A stretch of DNA of 64,000 bases. Source: Asterias amurensis. Its lineage: Eukaryota > Echinodermata > Asteroidea > Forcipulatida > Asteriidae. The notes beneath the pieces were generated by a model that saw only the letters and a program-made list of their open reading frames with translations, was not told the origin of the DNA and did no database searches. The first letter of the stretch is position 1. Every line of letters begins with the position of its first letter. Of the stretch, positions 1 through 10,692 are shown in pieces. Location of the stretch: the NCBI RefSeq assembly GCF_032118995.1, contig NC_092649.1, forward strand, positions 21,079,832 to 21,143,831, read 5' to 3'. The position numbers were made by a program, and so were the translations under genes.

Positions 1-369
1 CCAACGACAGATACTCAAAAGGCCTTAGTTATCACAACAAATACTACAAATAGTTTTTGAGACATTGCATGGTGAGGCATCAATGTATGTCTGCTGTAAG
101 ACCATGTTTATCTACTTTGCTGTGGAGATTTTGTTTTTTGGACTATTTTTTGTTCTTCTTTGCTTTGAACTGCCACAGAGTTCATTTTGGAATTTGGGAA
201 ACTACTTAGTTCTGAAAAGCACTGTCCTGCTTTTTAACTACTACCTGTTCGGGAGGTAGGAAATTGGCAGGGACTGCTACTTTAGCTTTAGTGGATCGAG
301 GGGGCTTCTAGTTACACACACTTCACTGTAGCAAAGTGAGTTCTTAATTGGTCAGTTATTTGTGGCGTG

Positions 370-610
370 TTATACCCTAGAGGTTAAGAGTACAGGATTC
401 AAACTCAAGTGTTTCTGATCGGCAGAGTGTGGGTTCGTGTCCCAGTCATGACACCTGTGTCCTTGAGCAAGACACTTACACACGATACTTTGTCTTCCGG
501 ATGGGATGTAAAGCCAGTGGTCCCATGTGTTGTGTAATGCATGTAAAAGAGCCCAGTGCACTTATCGTAAAGAGAAGGGGTTCGCCCCGGTGTTCCTAGC
601 CTTGATCAAG
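370..610 (+). mobile_element. tRNA-derived SINE with GTGTCCTTGAGCAAGACAC core
   Basis: A B-box-like GTGGGTTCGTGTCCC is followed by the conserved GTGTCCTTGAGCAAGACACT core and a tail ending near the CCTTGATCAAGG palindrome. Relatives in the window are at 3735-3970, 24890-25000 and 56085-56405. Confidence 0.65.
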
Positions 611-2318
611 GCTGTTGACGTACTGTTCCCCGGCCCGGTTCGCTGCACACGCATGCAGTGCATACACAAATGTACATTACCATACATTGTAAAGCGAGAA
701 CAGTAGCGTAGTCGTGAGTACGGTCGTGTCTTTCTACTTTCAACCTCGCACACGTGGCTCAAACAACAGCCTTGATGGGTTTGTAAAGCTTTATCGGAAT
801 TCCGATAAAAGGGTATTCATGATGTGGGCGTGTCATTCTAAACATTGGCCAATCACAGGCGCGATTGAGAATGACGTATTACTGCAAGCAATCATGCCAC
901 GTCCATGCATGCATGGGTGTGTGTGTGTGTGTGTACGCTGTACGCAAGCTGTATGGACATGTACTGTAATACGTGCTTTTTATAGCAGTGTCGGGAGCGT
1001 GGTGTGTATATTAGCTATGATTGTAAGGGGTCTGAATGCGCTGCCGGACGGGTGAGCCGGACAAGACTCGCCCGGTCGGTAATGGTGTTGAACAACTTCG
1101 AACAACTTCCGTTGTCTTGCGTTTCATTATAACACGAGGACTAGCATCATAATTACAACGTAGCTGGTAGATTTGTCCCTGAATTGGAAGCTGCTGTACT
1201 ATATAAGTGTAACGTTGTAGTGTAGTACTAGTAGTATGGCAAGAGTTTGTTTATGAAATTGAACTTTACTTGTAGTTGTTGTTCAGCCACACGCCATCTT
1301 CTACCGTCTGGTATGTTTTCGACAACACATATTTTCGATCCCCAACTTTGATTTACCGCGAGAAACGTAATAAATAATATATGTCTACATTAAGACAAAA
1401 TAAACAGCTGGGTTTCTTATCTCATCTGGTCTGTGTTTGTGCTTCAAGGGGATGGCGTGTGTTGTACTGTCATATGCCCAACACCTAAGAATTCTTACCA
1501 AGTAGCCATCTTGCCGGAAACTCATGACACCTGGATACTTTTTTAACCTTTCTCAAACACATTTCACATGTTCTAATTTTCTTCCTTCTATTTCTAAACC
1601 CATGATTGATGCATTAAACGCGGTTGTTATATTTTGTTGAAAGTTTCTGTAGTTGTGTTGCAAATTATACACCACTGATTTCCAGCGACTTACTGTTTTG
1701 TTTACTAGTAGGGATTTCTCCCTCGCCCGCCGCCATTGCAACTACAACCACGGTTTGTTTACAATTACGTCGACGAGCACGTGTGTGCGAGTGCTTGCAG
1801 AACGTTGTGATTGACATCGCAGCGAGAGTTTATAGGTCAACCAACAACCAATGAGAACGGGTTGTTAGTAAATATTAGCATAATGAGCTCCGCCCTAAAT
1901 TTTGGCAGATACAAAACCATCAAGGCGCTACTTAGGAAGTACCCATGTACCGTAAGTGTACCGTATACTGATGGTACATGTACATGTACAGTACGTATGT
2001 GTGTACATACGCTGTATACGTATTATATGCACTGTGTTATGTATGTGGGCCGGGTGCACTGGTGGAATTCAGTGATGGGGACTGGGATTTTGCAGATCGC
2101 GGCTGGCTGTAGCGCCTTGATCAAGGCTACGGTGTTCCTGGTCTGATCGGCAACATGCCACAGCACCTTGTAAACTATTACATGGTGCTATAAAGGAATA
2201 TAGGTATCATACTTTAAAACGTAGCTCCAAACACCTTGCAGGAAATAATACTGAGCGCTGTAATACGCCCCTAGGTGTGTGATAAAGCGCTAGAACCGAG
2301 TGTTACTTTTATTATTAC
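611..2318. other. No gene seen between the SINE and the last FBXW exon
   Basis: This stretch holds a short (GT)n run near 918-932, a CCTTGATCAAGG palindrome near 2115 matching the one near 600, and otherwise unrecognised DNA. It is presumably FBXW intron. No WD40-coding exon was found on the minus strand. Confidence 0.5.
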
Positions 2319-2497
2319 CTGAGTGTGTGTCGACAGAGACCAGTCCTAATGTCCCAGACTTTCAGTGTTTTATCGTACGATCCACTGACTACCTTCTCTT
2401 CATCCACTTGTAAACAGCGTACTGTATCTTCATGTCCGGTCATGGTAACACGACATGCTATACTGGACCAGCTATTCTGCATGGACAAGTCCCATAC
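2319..2497 (-). CDS. FBXW gene, coding exon 7 (WD40 blade 3, start of blade 4)
   Basis: A 179-bp exon encoding VWDLSMQNSW... MTGHEDTVRCLQVDEEKVV then SGSYDKTLKVWDIRTGLCRH. It ends in phase 2 at CTCAG|GTAATA. No further WD40-coding exon was found between 2318 and position 1, so the gene continues off the left edge. Confidence 0.87.
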
Positions 2498-5400
2498 CTG
2501 TAATCAATTCAAACATAGTGGTATTATTAAGGATACTAGACATTGGCAATTACTCAAAATAATTGTTTGCAAGAAAACTTACTTGGGAACGACCAATGGA
2601 GAGCTGTTGATAGTATAAAACATTGTGAGAAACGACTCCCTCTGAAGTAATGCAAGTTTTGAGAAAGAAGTAATTTCTCACTAAAATATTTGAATTGAAT
2701 AGGAGACCTCGAATTCAAGCAACTGACAGAATTTAAATTGTGCAACAAGGGTGTTTTTTCTTCCATTATTTTCTCGCAACTTCGAGAACGAATGAGTTCA
2801 AATTTTCACATGTTTGTTATTTTATGCATGTTGAGATACACCAAGTGAGAAGGCTGGTCGTTGACTAGTGCTGGGCGAATAGTGAAATTTTGTTATTCGG
2901 ATACCGCTGGCCAACTATCCGAAATTAACCGGATATTCGAATAGCTTTTTCGCCGCAAGAGGGCGCTATTTAAAAAAAAAAAAATAATAAAAAAATCATT
3001 TTTTTTTTTTTTTAGCCGCTATTAGCCGCTGATATTAGTTTTAGACAGTGTCACTCGGTTCATTCATAAAAATGACCGGATCTAATTTAAAGATGGCGAT
3101 TTGCTTTTTGTTTTGATCGTGATTGACTCTACGTGAAGGAAAACTTTTGTAATCTTTGAACAAATTACGTGTGAAATGTCATTGTTTTAACTCTTCACGG
3201 AGGTGAGCATAGTTAAATACTTAATTTATGCTGTTTTATGCTGTCTTTTAATAGAAGTCTCATAAGAATTCAGACAAAACATTCATATCAGTTGTCGCCC
3301 GACGTCCGCGGATATTCGGATATTAAAGAATATCCGGTTACTCGGTTGTAATTACAGAATTATCCGGTTTGTAAATAGGTATTCGCGCCCTATGCGGATA
3401 TCCGGTTAAGAAAAAAAAGGCATTCGCGGTTACGGATAGGAAAACCTATTCGCCATTAACGGGATATTCGAATAATTCGCCCAGGCCTATCGTTGACCAC
3501 GGGTGAGAGTCATTACTAACAACAAAAGTCTGAAACTTGGATACAAATTCAAAGGTATGTTGAAATGATGCCATTTCTACCGTTTGGTAACCCCTGGGGT
3601 TATAGATTCCAAGGAGCTTTTGGAAACAGTATCCCAAGGAAGTAGTACAATCGCAGGATTTATTTATTTATGGAAAAACATATTGTCTGATTTTCTTCAC
3701 CAGGCCGACATAAAAAGTCTGAATTCAGCCAAAGTGGGTTCTTTTACGTGCGTTACACAACACACGGGACCAACGGCTTAATGTCCCATCCGCAGGACGA
3801 AGCAGTGGTTAAGTGTCTTGCTTAAGGACACAAGTGTCATGGCTGGGAATTTGAACCCTAACTCTGCTGATCAAGTGTCACGGCTGGGGATTCGAACCCA
3901 CACTCTGCTGATCAAAAACACCAGAGTTTGAATTCGGTGCTCTTAACCGCTCGGCCCTGACACTTCCCCTATGAATATTAGAGTGAGTTCTTTATGCATA
4001 CCTTGATAGTATGGTCCGTTGAGCCCGATACTAGTTGACTACCCTGTAGATGCAGGCATCTTACTGTACCTGAGTGACCCACTAGAGTCTGTACAGACCA
4101 TGGAGAGTTAGTACGAATATTCCACACCTGTTATCAGAAATACAACAATATACACATCTTGTGAATAAAACACGACACTTTGATAGTTTTTATTATTATT
4201 GCTATTGTTGTTTATTATTATTATAATAATAAAAATAATAATAATTCAAGGGCGCCTTTGGCTGCCAGCCACATCAACCCATTATGACCATGAAGCACAG
4301 CCAAGGATCGAAAGTGTTTGATTTTTTCCGAGTGAGGAAAACCGGATGGTCTGGGAAAACCCTTGTGGCACAGCAGAGAACCAATGCACAACTTAACTTA
4401 CATATGGCCCCGGCCGGGAATCGAACCGGGGTCACCTTGGTGAGAGGCGAGCGCTTTACGCACTAGCCAACCATGCCACATAGTGCCCCAGCATGATTCG
4501 GACCGGGGGCCTAAAGGAGGATGGCGAGCAAAGATACAATTACACCAACCTGACCACCATCATAACTTGGGTCCAAATAGGAATTCAAACCAATAGAATT
4601 GCCGAACGTTTTTATAGAAGGAGAAATGACTAGTCATAATACAAACCTTGATGGTTTGCCGAACGTTTTTATAGAAGGAGAAATGACTAGTCATAATACA
4701 AACCTTGATGGTTTTATCTGATGAGCCACTAACGATCCTAGTGTCATCAAACTGCACACATGATATGCCTTGAGTATGTCCTTCAAATGTCCGTACTGAA
4801 CACAATCCCTTCAGCCAGTTACGTCTCAGCCGGTAACGTTCCGCAAAAGCCTGCTTCCACTTAATAATAACAAAACATTCAATTATTTAAACGGGTAAGT
4901 ATTGTGTGAAGCTTTGAATGGTGTGGAGAAATAGGAAGAAACTATTTCTCACTCAAATAGTAAAAGACTTCAGGCCTTAAACCTTTTTTAGGCATTTGAA
5001 AGCATACAAATTTGGTGCAACAAAGGTGTTCTTTCTTTCATCATTCTCTTGCAACGTCGATGACCAACTAAGTCAAAATCTGCACAGGTTTGTTACTGTA
5101 TGTATAATTATGTTGGGAATAACCAAATGAGAATACTGGTTTTTGACAGTTAGGCTTAGCAAAGGTGTCTACTGCTTTAAGCAGCTCTATGAAATTGGGT
5201 CAAGACCACAGCGTTTTCATACTTACATGAATATAGGATGAGATGTGATTAATCATTTGTTTCTGTTCTTCAGCCTTTGGTAATGCCCACTTAGGAAGAT
5301 GACATAATGTTCGCCACAAGGTTGGTTCAATAGCTAACTCATGCCATGCATGGCTGACACAAGCACAACGGCACAGGCTCACTGCAAGAAATAAAGACAG

Positions 5401-8400
5401 TCATAGTGAGAACTCAAAGGGCTCCATAGTAACAACAAGCAGGCATGATATTTGGGTCTTGGAAAAAAAAGTAGAAACAAATTTATCAAGTACCTAAACT
5501 ATAACTACACATGGAATAGGCTAGACATTGGACACTATTGGTAATTGTCTAAGACAAGTCTTCTCACTTGGTGTATCTCAACATATGCATTAAATAACAA
5601 ACCTGTAAAAAATTGAGCTCAATCGGTCGTCGAAGTTGCAAGATAATGATGAAAGAAAAAACACCCTTGTCACACGAAGTTGTGTGCTTTCAGATGCTTG
5701 ATTTCGAGACCTCAAATTCTAAATCTGAGGTCTCAAAATCAAAATTGTGGAAAACTACTTCTTTCTCAAAAACTATGTTACTTTAGAGGGAGCCGTTTCT
5801 CACAATGTTTTATACCATCAACCTCTCCCTATTACTCGTTACCAAGTAAGGTTTTATGCTAATAAGTATTTTGAGTAATTACCAATAGTGTCCACTGCCT
5901 TTAAGAATACTGGTCAGGCTATTTATTTAATTACAATTTTTCTGCATATTCCAAGGATAAAAAAGTTAAAAATCAGACTAGAATATGAAGAATATTATGC
6001 CTGCTTTGGTAGTGAAACCTTGTCCAGTAGTTAGACTGCAGAACATGAAATCACAAGGTTGTGGGTTGAATCCCCCAGACTAACCACTAACAACCAAGTT
6101 TTGAGTCGCCTGCAAGTTTTTAACACAACTCGACCACACTAATAATGCAAACAATTTTCATTAGGCAAAAACAAATCCCCTTTTTGGACAATCCTATCCC
6201 ATGATATCTGCCCTTGATAATACTTTTCATATACAAAATGTCCACGTTATTTTCAGGATGAGCAAATAACAGCTATACCAGTAACTATCAATATGCAACA
6301 AATGAATATTTGGTTGGTATACCTGTTTTTATTAAGGAAGAAATTTCATGCTAAGCAATTTTTTGTTGCTTAGCAGCTCTACGCAATTGGGTCTGACAGG
6401 TAATTGATTAAAACAAAAATCCCCTACAATTTGATTTCAATTTACCTGGATCTAAGTAGGTCAAAATACGAAGTGATAGTTGAGCTGGTAACCATGACAA
6501 CAAATCCTGGCAATTATGTGGGCAGCTTTGATGCAAGATGGGCGCCATGGTAACAGAGAGCATGTGCATCTGTGGAAGGTCACACTGCTCCTAAAAACAT
6601 GCAAACAGAAGAAATCTTGGTACAGATTAGTTGGTTTAGTCTTTGCGCATTCATAAAACAAGCTCAAACAGTGAATTTATTTAAGACAAAGTTAAAAACA
6701 CATTTATTTTTGCAATAGCCTTCAGTACTTCTTTCTGTATCAACTAAATTTCGCTTTTGTATTTACTTCACATCTCTATTAACTTTTACTTCTCTTTTGT
6801 TTTCATCTCAAAGCGCATAGGGACTTCTCTGTGATTGTGATATGCACTCTACAAAAATGGTCCATTATTATTATTATTCATTCCATTTCAAAAACTAATT
6901 TGAACACAAATTTGTTCAAACGATGTCAGTGTTCAGATGAAAAACTGTCAGATTTCAAAACCACTGTCTAAATGGTTATGAAAGTTTGTAATCGATTTTC
7001 ATACACTCACATTTACTCAGAAATAACACTGAAATTAACTAATTCTTGTCACGTACATTTTGTAGCTTTCCTATGGTTTTCATTCCAATGGATTATTTTA
7101 TTTGAATGTTTTAAAGACACTGGACACTATTGGTAATTGTCAAAGACCAGTCTTCTCACTTGGTGTATTTCAACATCTATGCATAAAATAAAAAACCTGT
7201 GAAAATTTGAGCTCAATTGGTTGCGAGATAATAATGAAAGAAAAAACACCCTTGTCACACGAAGTTTATGCTTTCGGATGCTTGATCTCGAGACCTCAAA
7301 ATCTAAATCTGAGGTCTCAAATCAAATTCATCGAAAATTACTCCTTTCTCAAAAACTACGTCACTTCAGAGGGAGCCGTTTCTCACAATGTTTTATACTA
7401 TCAACCTCTCCCCATTACTCATTACCAAGTAAGCTTTCATGTTAATAGTTATTTTGAGTAATTACCATTAGTGCCCACTGCCTTTAATTAAATCAATAAT
7501 GAAATGAAAGTAACATTCAAGTATCGGGTCCTTGTGAAAGGTAAACTCTCAACTAACAAGAACCTTCAATTGAAGGTAATTAAACCTTGCCACGTGTATA
7601 CAATTGCATCTACAGCTTTTCTGTGTTTTCATTTGAACAGATTGTTTCATTTGAATGTATTAGGCCCTAAATCAATGATTAAATGAAAAAATTTATTCAC
7701 ATATTGTGTCTTTCTGCAAGGGTAAACTACCAAGTAACTTGTACGAAACCTTCAATTGATGCTAAATAAATAAATTATGATTTATATAAACTTACCAGGA
7801 GACGTTTCATCATTGTGTTCTTCTGTTGGTCGTTGAATTCATGAAACCACAGCTGGATCATCTGTTTATAAACAACAAATGCATTTAAGACTCTTCCTGA
7901 AGATCTACCACTTATAACTAAGGGTAAAAATGTGGATCTACGTAGAAAAAACTCAAAGTATCCAGGTTTATAAATTTTGGTTTTTACCCATACACCAATG
8001 TGTGTTAGCACTGTATACTCAGTACTTCCTTGAGTCCTGTGAACAAATATCACAGGCATATTACTCGGATGGGATTCGAACCCACACCCCTTGCAATTCT
8101 AGAGCAGTGTCTTACCAACTAGACTCCCGAGTTTACCCGTTAGCTAGAGGCAGTTCAAATCCTAGATGTTTGTCCAAGTTTGTCGGGGGATACTCGAGAC
8201 AAAGACACAAGGAAACTTTATTCATCCAAAAAGAAGAAACTACATTACATGATACAAAAATGTTTTATATACCGCCATTTCATCAAGACCACAGCGGTTT
8301 GTGATGAAACAGAGAAGAAGAAGAAACAAAATGCAAGTTAAACCAAACAAACATGACAAGTTTTAAAAAATACCACAAAAAAGCTTGCAACTGTGCCAAG

Positions 8401-10211
8401 ATACGTACACAAAAACTTGTTCCTACATTCCAAAAGCAGGCGTCAAGGCTTTGAAAGGGCAAGAGTAGAAGGCATTTTCTCCTAGGTTAAGGGCACCTCT
8501 TGGTAAGGGCACCTCTTGGTAAAGGCACCTCTTTGAAGAAATTGAAATTTGTACTGGAATATTTCAAGGGGCGCCAATGCAATGACCTGGGCCCAATTTC
8601 ATAAAGCTGTCAAGTAGAAAATACTGCTTGACAAAGGTCTTTGCTCAGCAAAAATTTAGACGCGCACCAGCCACAACAATGCAAACCTAATGTAATTTGG
8701 GCTGGTGACCTGTTTCTGCTAAGCAATATTAGACTGTGCTTAGAAAGTTTGTTGTGCTTACTGGCTTTATGGAATTGGGCCAAGGGGCTTGGGAGGAAAT
8801 TGCCTCTATAGACCTTAAATGCACATGACGTCATTTCAGTAGGGCGCCCTCACCTAGAGGTCAAACTGAGGTTGTTCATTGGTCAATCCTGTGCGCTGCG
8901 CGTACAAATCTGCACGTTTTGATTGTTTTGTCACCATTTTACCCCTAAGATGGAGGCAGGATGACGTCAATACGGTCTATTGAAGTATCAGGCCTACAAC
9001 CGTGGGAAAAAAAGTTGTATGTGAAAATACACTTTAGTTTATGAATTTGCACTCACCTCCATTCTATGCTTGAAGACCGAGCCTTCCACCCCGAAATGGC
9101 AATCCCGATTCTTGACCTTACTATCCCTTGCCCTCTTCTGCATCTCGGTCTTAGAGGTAGTTGAGGAGCAGCCCGATTTAGAAGTCTTCTTGTGGACATC
9201 ACGCTTCTTACAGATGGCAAGATGATTTGGAGACGATGGCTGAGAGTTACTGATATGTGAATGGAGACTAGGAGAGCTTAGCGACACACAAGTCGGCAAG
9301 CTTCTAGATTTGAGCTCGTGTTCGACTTTGTGGCTGCATAAGCACGTGTCGTGTTGGTGCTTGACTGGCGACTGAATTCGCTTTCTTTCAGAGGATTTGG
9401 TGTGGGATGGTGATAATGCATATCCATTGAGCTCGCAATGAGAGTGATGTTTCCTACATTTGGAACTCGGCCTAGGGCTAGTGTTCAATTGCGACGCCAG
9501 CTGGACGGCCATCGGGAGTTTAGCCTTTGTCAACCGTAAGCTCAACTGCAACGGGCATGTTCGTTTCCGTGGCCAACTGGCAAAGTTTATGTCCGAGTTG
9601 CTATGACGACAGGAGCAACATGCTGGACAATGACATGGTACTGATTTGGAATCCCATTTGTCGATGATTGCACGATGTCCTTTGGTCTCCTTTGGTGAAG
9701 TCGGTTTCCTCCCTGACATCTGTTCATCATCCTCATGGGTTTCTTGATTGGATTTCCTTGTACACTTCTTTCCCTTTCTTAAGTTACCCTGTGACTTGCT
9801 ACTATGAGCGGAGGCACCGTCACTCTTCCCAAACATGGCCTTGACCAGACTCGGTCGTACACAGTTCTGATAAACAACCTGGCTACTCTCTGGGTCCTTA
9901 TCATAAGTAGCGATATCGCCCTCGCTTGATGAGCTGTACTCCGAAAGAGGTTGACTTATATTCGGTGAATGACTAGAGCTGGATGATGGCACATCATCAA
10001 TGTCCATAACATCTAAGGGTAATCTAGCAGCCCCACCTTCCTCCCCGGTTAATGCCGCTTCGACCTCAGGCTCCCGACGTGGTCGTCTTGTAAACCAAGC
10101 CACTTTTTCCCACACCCTTGATTTGGATTTGACTCGTTTGGTTGGAGGGCGTACACTGGCACCTTCAGAGTCACTGGAACCTCCATAGCTTGGATGCTCC
10201 CCATGATCCAT
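2319..10211 (-). CDS. F-box/WD40 repeat protein (FBXW family), 7 coding exons, 3' end beyond the window
   Basis: The product is a substrate receptor of SCF (SKP1-CUL1-F-box) ubiquitin ligases: the F-box binds SKP1 and the WD40 propeller binds substrate. Coding exons, in transcript order, are 10211-9057, 7861-7796, 6590-6446, 5381-5227, 4859-4704, 4127-4002 and 2497-2319. All have GT-AG borders and join in frame into about 661 residues. Residues 1-385 are low-complexity, with a basic stretch near 21-32 and a Cys cluster at 193-201. The F-box lies at about 436-480 (DLLSWLPAQLSLRILTYLDP onward). The linker WKQAFAERYRLRRNWLKG leads into three WD40 blades (GHTQGI, GHSGTV and GHEDTV starts, each ending in SGSxDxT(I/L)KVW) and the start of a fourth. 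The start is fixed by an in-frame TAG directly before the ATG. A seven-blade propeller is usual, so about four blades are encoded left of position 1. I cannot assign the FBXW subtype. Confidence 0.88.
2527..2865 (+). mobile_element. Family A TTAA-MITE, copy 1 (3' end interrupted)
   Basis: Family A is about 310-400 bp long. Its ends read TTAA-AGGCAGTGGACACTATT and the reverse complement, flanked by TTAA. A central hairpin (GATTTCGAGACCTCA and its complement) is best seen in full copies. TTAA duplication is the piggyBac hallmark, so the family is probably a piggyBac-mobilised MITE. '+' means the end reading GGTAATTACTCAAAATAATT is on the left. In this copy a hAT-like element is inserted at the right end. 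Confidence 0.75.
2866..3489. mobile_element. Non-autonomous hAT-like element with an 8-bp target duplication
   Basis: This 624-bp element is flanked by TCGTTGAC at 2858-2865 and 3490-3497. Its ends TAGTGCTGGGCGAAT and ATTCGCCCAGGCCTA are inverted repeats matching at 13 of 15 positions. Subterminal motifs such as GGATATTCGAATA and ATATCCGGTT recur on both strands. It has no transposase ORF. The 8-bp duplication is typical of hAT. Confidence 0.8.
3735..3970 (-). mobile_element. tRNA-derived SINE (same family as 370-610)
   Basis: The reverse complement contains GGGTTCGAATCCCC and the core GTGTCCTTAAGCAAGACACT. The segment carrying the TGATCAGCAGAGT box is tandemly duplicated (about 40 bp), giving two B-box-like motifs. 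It lies in the FBXW intron before exon 7. Confidence 0.65.
4002..4127 (-). CDS. FBXW gene, coding exon 6 (WD40 blade 2)
   Basis: A 126-bp phase-0 exon encoding VWNIRTNSPWSVQTLVGHSG through LVSGSTDHTIK, followed by AAG|GTATGC. It joins exon 5 (...DKTIK) to give DKTIK-VWN, the expected blade end. Confidence 0.88.
4240..4478 (-). mobile_element. tRNA-derived SINE
   Basis: On the minus strand 4478-4404 reads as a degenerate tRNA with A box TGGCTAGTGCG and B box GGTTCGATTCC. It is followed by a body containing GGGTTTTCCCAGACCATCCG. It lies in the FBXW intron between exons 5 and 6. Confidence 0.7.
4601..4714. repeat. Perfect 57-bp tandem duplication spanning an exon-intron border
   Basis: 4601-4657 and 4658-4714 are identical. 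Each copy carries the last 11 coding bases and the 5' splice site of FBXW coding exon 5. Confidence 0.95.
4704..4859 (-). CDS. FBXW gene, coding exon 5 (linker and WD40 blade 1)
   Basis: This exon encodes WKQAFAERYRLRRNWLKG followed by VRTFEGHTQGISCVQFDD and IVSGSSDKTIK, a textbook WD40 blade. The donor AAG|GTTTGT lies at the edge of a perfect 57-bp tandem duplication (4601-4714). A second identical donor is therefore available 57 nt downstream; using it would add 19 in-frame residues. Confidence 0.88.
4925..5180 (+). mobile_element. Family A TTAA-MITE, copy 2 (5'-truncated)
   Basis: It retains the ATTTCTCACTCAAATA, CTTTCATCATTCTC and TTTTTGACAGTTAG segments of the family and ends at TTAA. 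Confidence 0.6.
5227..5381 (-). CDS. FBXW gene, coding exon 4 (second half of F-box)
   Basis: The exon begins TG after TTCTTGCAG, completes the Val codon split from exon 3, and ends ATTCAT|GTAAGT. It encodes SLCRCACVSHAWHELAIEPT and then LW; the CxxVSxxWxxLAxxxxLW pattern is the classic F-box C-terminal half. Confidence 0.88.
5524..5904 (-). mobile_element. Family A TTAA-MITE, copy 3
   Basis: A full-length reverse copy between FBXW exons 3 and 4. The central hairpin arms (GATTTCGAGACCTCAAATT and AATCTGAGGTCTCAAAATC) are visible at about 5700-5745. Confidence 0.75.
6245..6401. mobile_element. Family E foldback fragment
   Basis: It contains GGAAGAAATTTCATGCTAAG and the end GCAGCTCTACGCAATTGGGT, shared with the elements at 8589, 20314, 27553, 40603 and 58490. 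Confidence 0.5.
6446..6590 (-). CDS. FBXW gene, coding exon 3 (first half of F-box)
   Basis: This 145-bp exon starts in phase 0 after TTTTTAG and ends CCAG|GTAAAT in phase 1. It encodes EQCDLPQMHM... and then the F-box start LLSWLPAQLSLRILTYLDP. The LP..L...IL.YLDP pattern is the SKP1-binding signature. Confidence 0.87.
7111..7487 (-). mobile_element. Family A TTAA-MITE, copy 4
   Basis: A full-length reverse copy with TTAA at both ends (7111-7114 and 7484-7487). Confidence 0.78.
7796..7861 (-). CDS. FBXW gene, coding exon 2 (22 codons)
   Basis: This is a 66-bp phase-0 exon (MIQLWFHEFNDQQKNTMMKR...) between an AACAG acceptor and a CTG|GTAAGT donor. It resembles the helical segment before the F-box in CDC4/beta-TrCP-type proteins, which contains a W and ends with a (K/R)LL motif. 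Confidence 0.8.
7945..8150 (-). mobile_element. tRNA-derived SINE, close relative at 58040-58215
   Basis: On the minus strand, A box TAGTTGGTAAGAC and B box GGTTCGAATCC lie in a tRNA-like head. They are followed by TAATATGCCTGTGA and AGTACTGAGTATACAGTG. The 58-kb copy shares head and body in the opposite orientation. Confidence 0.72.
8440..8585 (+). mobile_element. Family F repeat, copy 1
   Basis: It carries GAAAGGGCAAG, GGCATTTTCTCC and ATTTCAAGGGGCGCCAA segments. The unit GGGCACCTCTTGGTAA is tandemly triplicated at 8490-8535. Related copies are at 16310, 17755, 27305, 32583 and 44978. Confidence 0.55.
8589..8782. mobile_element. Family E foldback element
   Basis: It starts GGGCCCAATTTCATAAAGCT and ends TTTATGGAATTGGGCC, which gives terminal inverted repeats. 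The interior has GTTTCTGCTAAGCAA. Confidence 0.65.
8813..8981. repeat. Small foldback with two CRE-like TGACGTCA sites
   Basis: Imperfect inverted arms (TAGACC...ATGACGTCAT at left, ATGACGTCA..CGGTCTA at right) bracket about 125 bp containing CCCCTAAGATGGAGGC. It lies in FBXW intron 1. Confidence 0.4.
9057..10211 (-). CDS. FBXW gene, coding exon 1 (385 codons)
   Basis: This exon holds the start codon (ATG preceded by in-frame TAG) and the long N-terminal region. It is rich in Ser, Lys and His and contains KRVKSKSR-type basic residues, acidic stretches and a CHCPACCSC cluster. It ends at GAG|GTGAGT, a strong donor. The open frame runs only five more codons past this donor, so splicing is needed. 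A possible 5'UTR acceptor (TTTATAG|GAC) sits at 10245, which suggests a noncoding first exon further upstream. Confidence 0.87.
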
Positions 10212-10692
10212 CTAAGTCAATCAGCTATCTATGTAATGTGTAGTCCTATAAAGTAAGTACAATAATGTAAGGGTTTGTTCATTATAATTTCTAGGCAAGC
10301 AAACAGATAAAATTTAAATAAGAATTTGTTTTTTAACTGTTTATATAGGGCCTAACATTTGATTTCAGAGACAGATAATCACCACATGAGCCTGCAGTGA
10401 AAGTGATTCTCATTCTGCCAAGTACCTCAAACTTACAAACCTTGGTTTGTTTGTTTATTTTTTTAATTTTTTTTTGTTTGTTTAGATGATCTTCCCGCTG
10501 AGGGAACTTGGCAAACTCCCACAGGGGGATATATAAACGCCAAGCTGGCAACAGCAAATCTGTCTCATGCAAACATTGGTTTACTGTCTTTGATTATGAA
10601 CTGCACAAATCAAGAAGTTGTGATTCAGTAACTATATGATATTGACAATATAATCTGGCAATGTGAAATCGGCTAATTAAGTTGGCAGGAAC
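10212..10692. other. Upstream flank of FBXW coding exon 1
   Basis: It holds the 5'UTR and a possible 5'UTR intron; a candidate acceptor lies just before 10245. No promoter motif is clear enough to call. Confidence 0.4.

Noticed and set aside
2866-3489. Autonomous transposon in the hAT-like element
   Set aside because: Only 624 bp, with no ORF resembling a transposase.
7207-7461. Recurrent ORFs such as LCFRMLDLETSKSKSEV, also seen at 5680, 17296, 28988, 61909 and 63142
   Set aside because: These are translations of the Family A MITE, not a protein family. Frames shift between copies.
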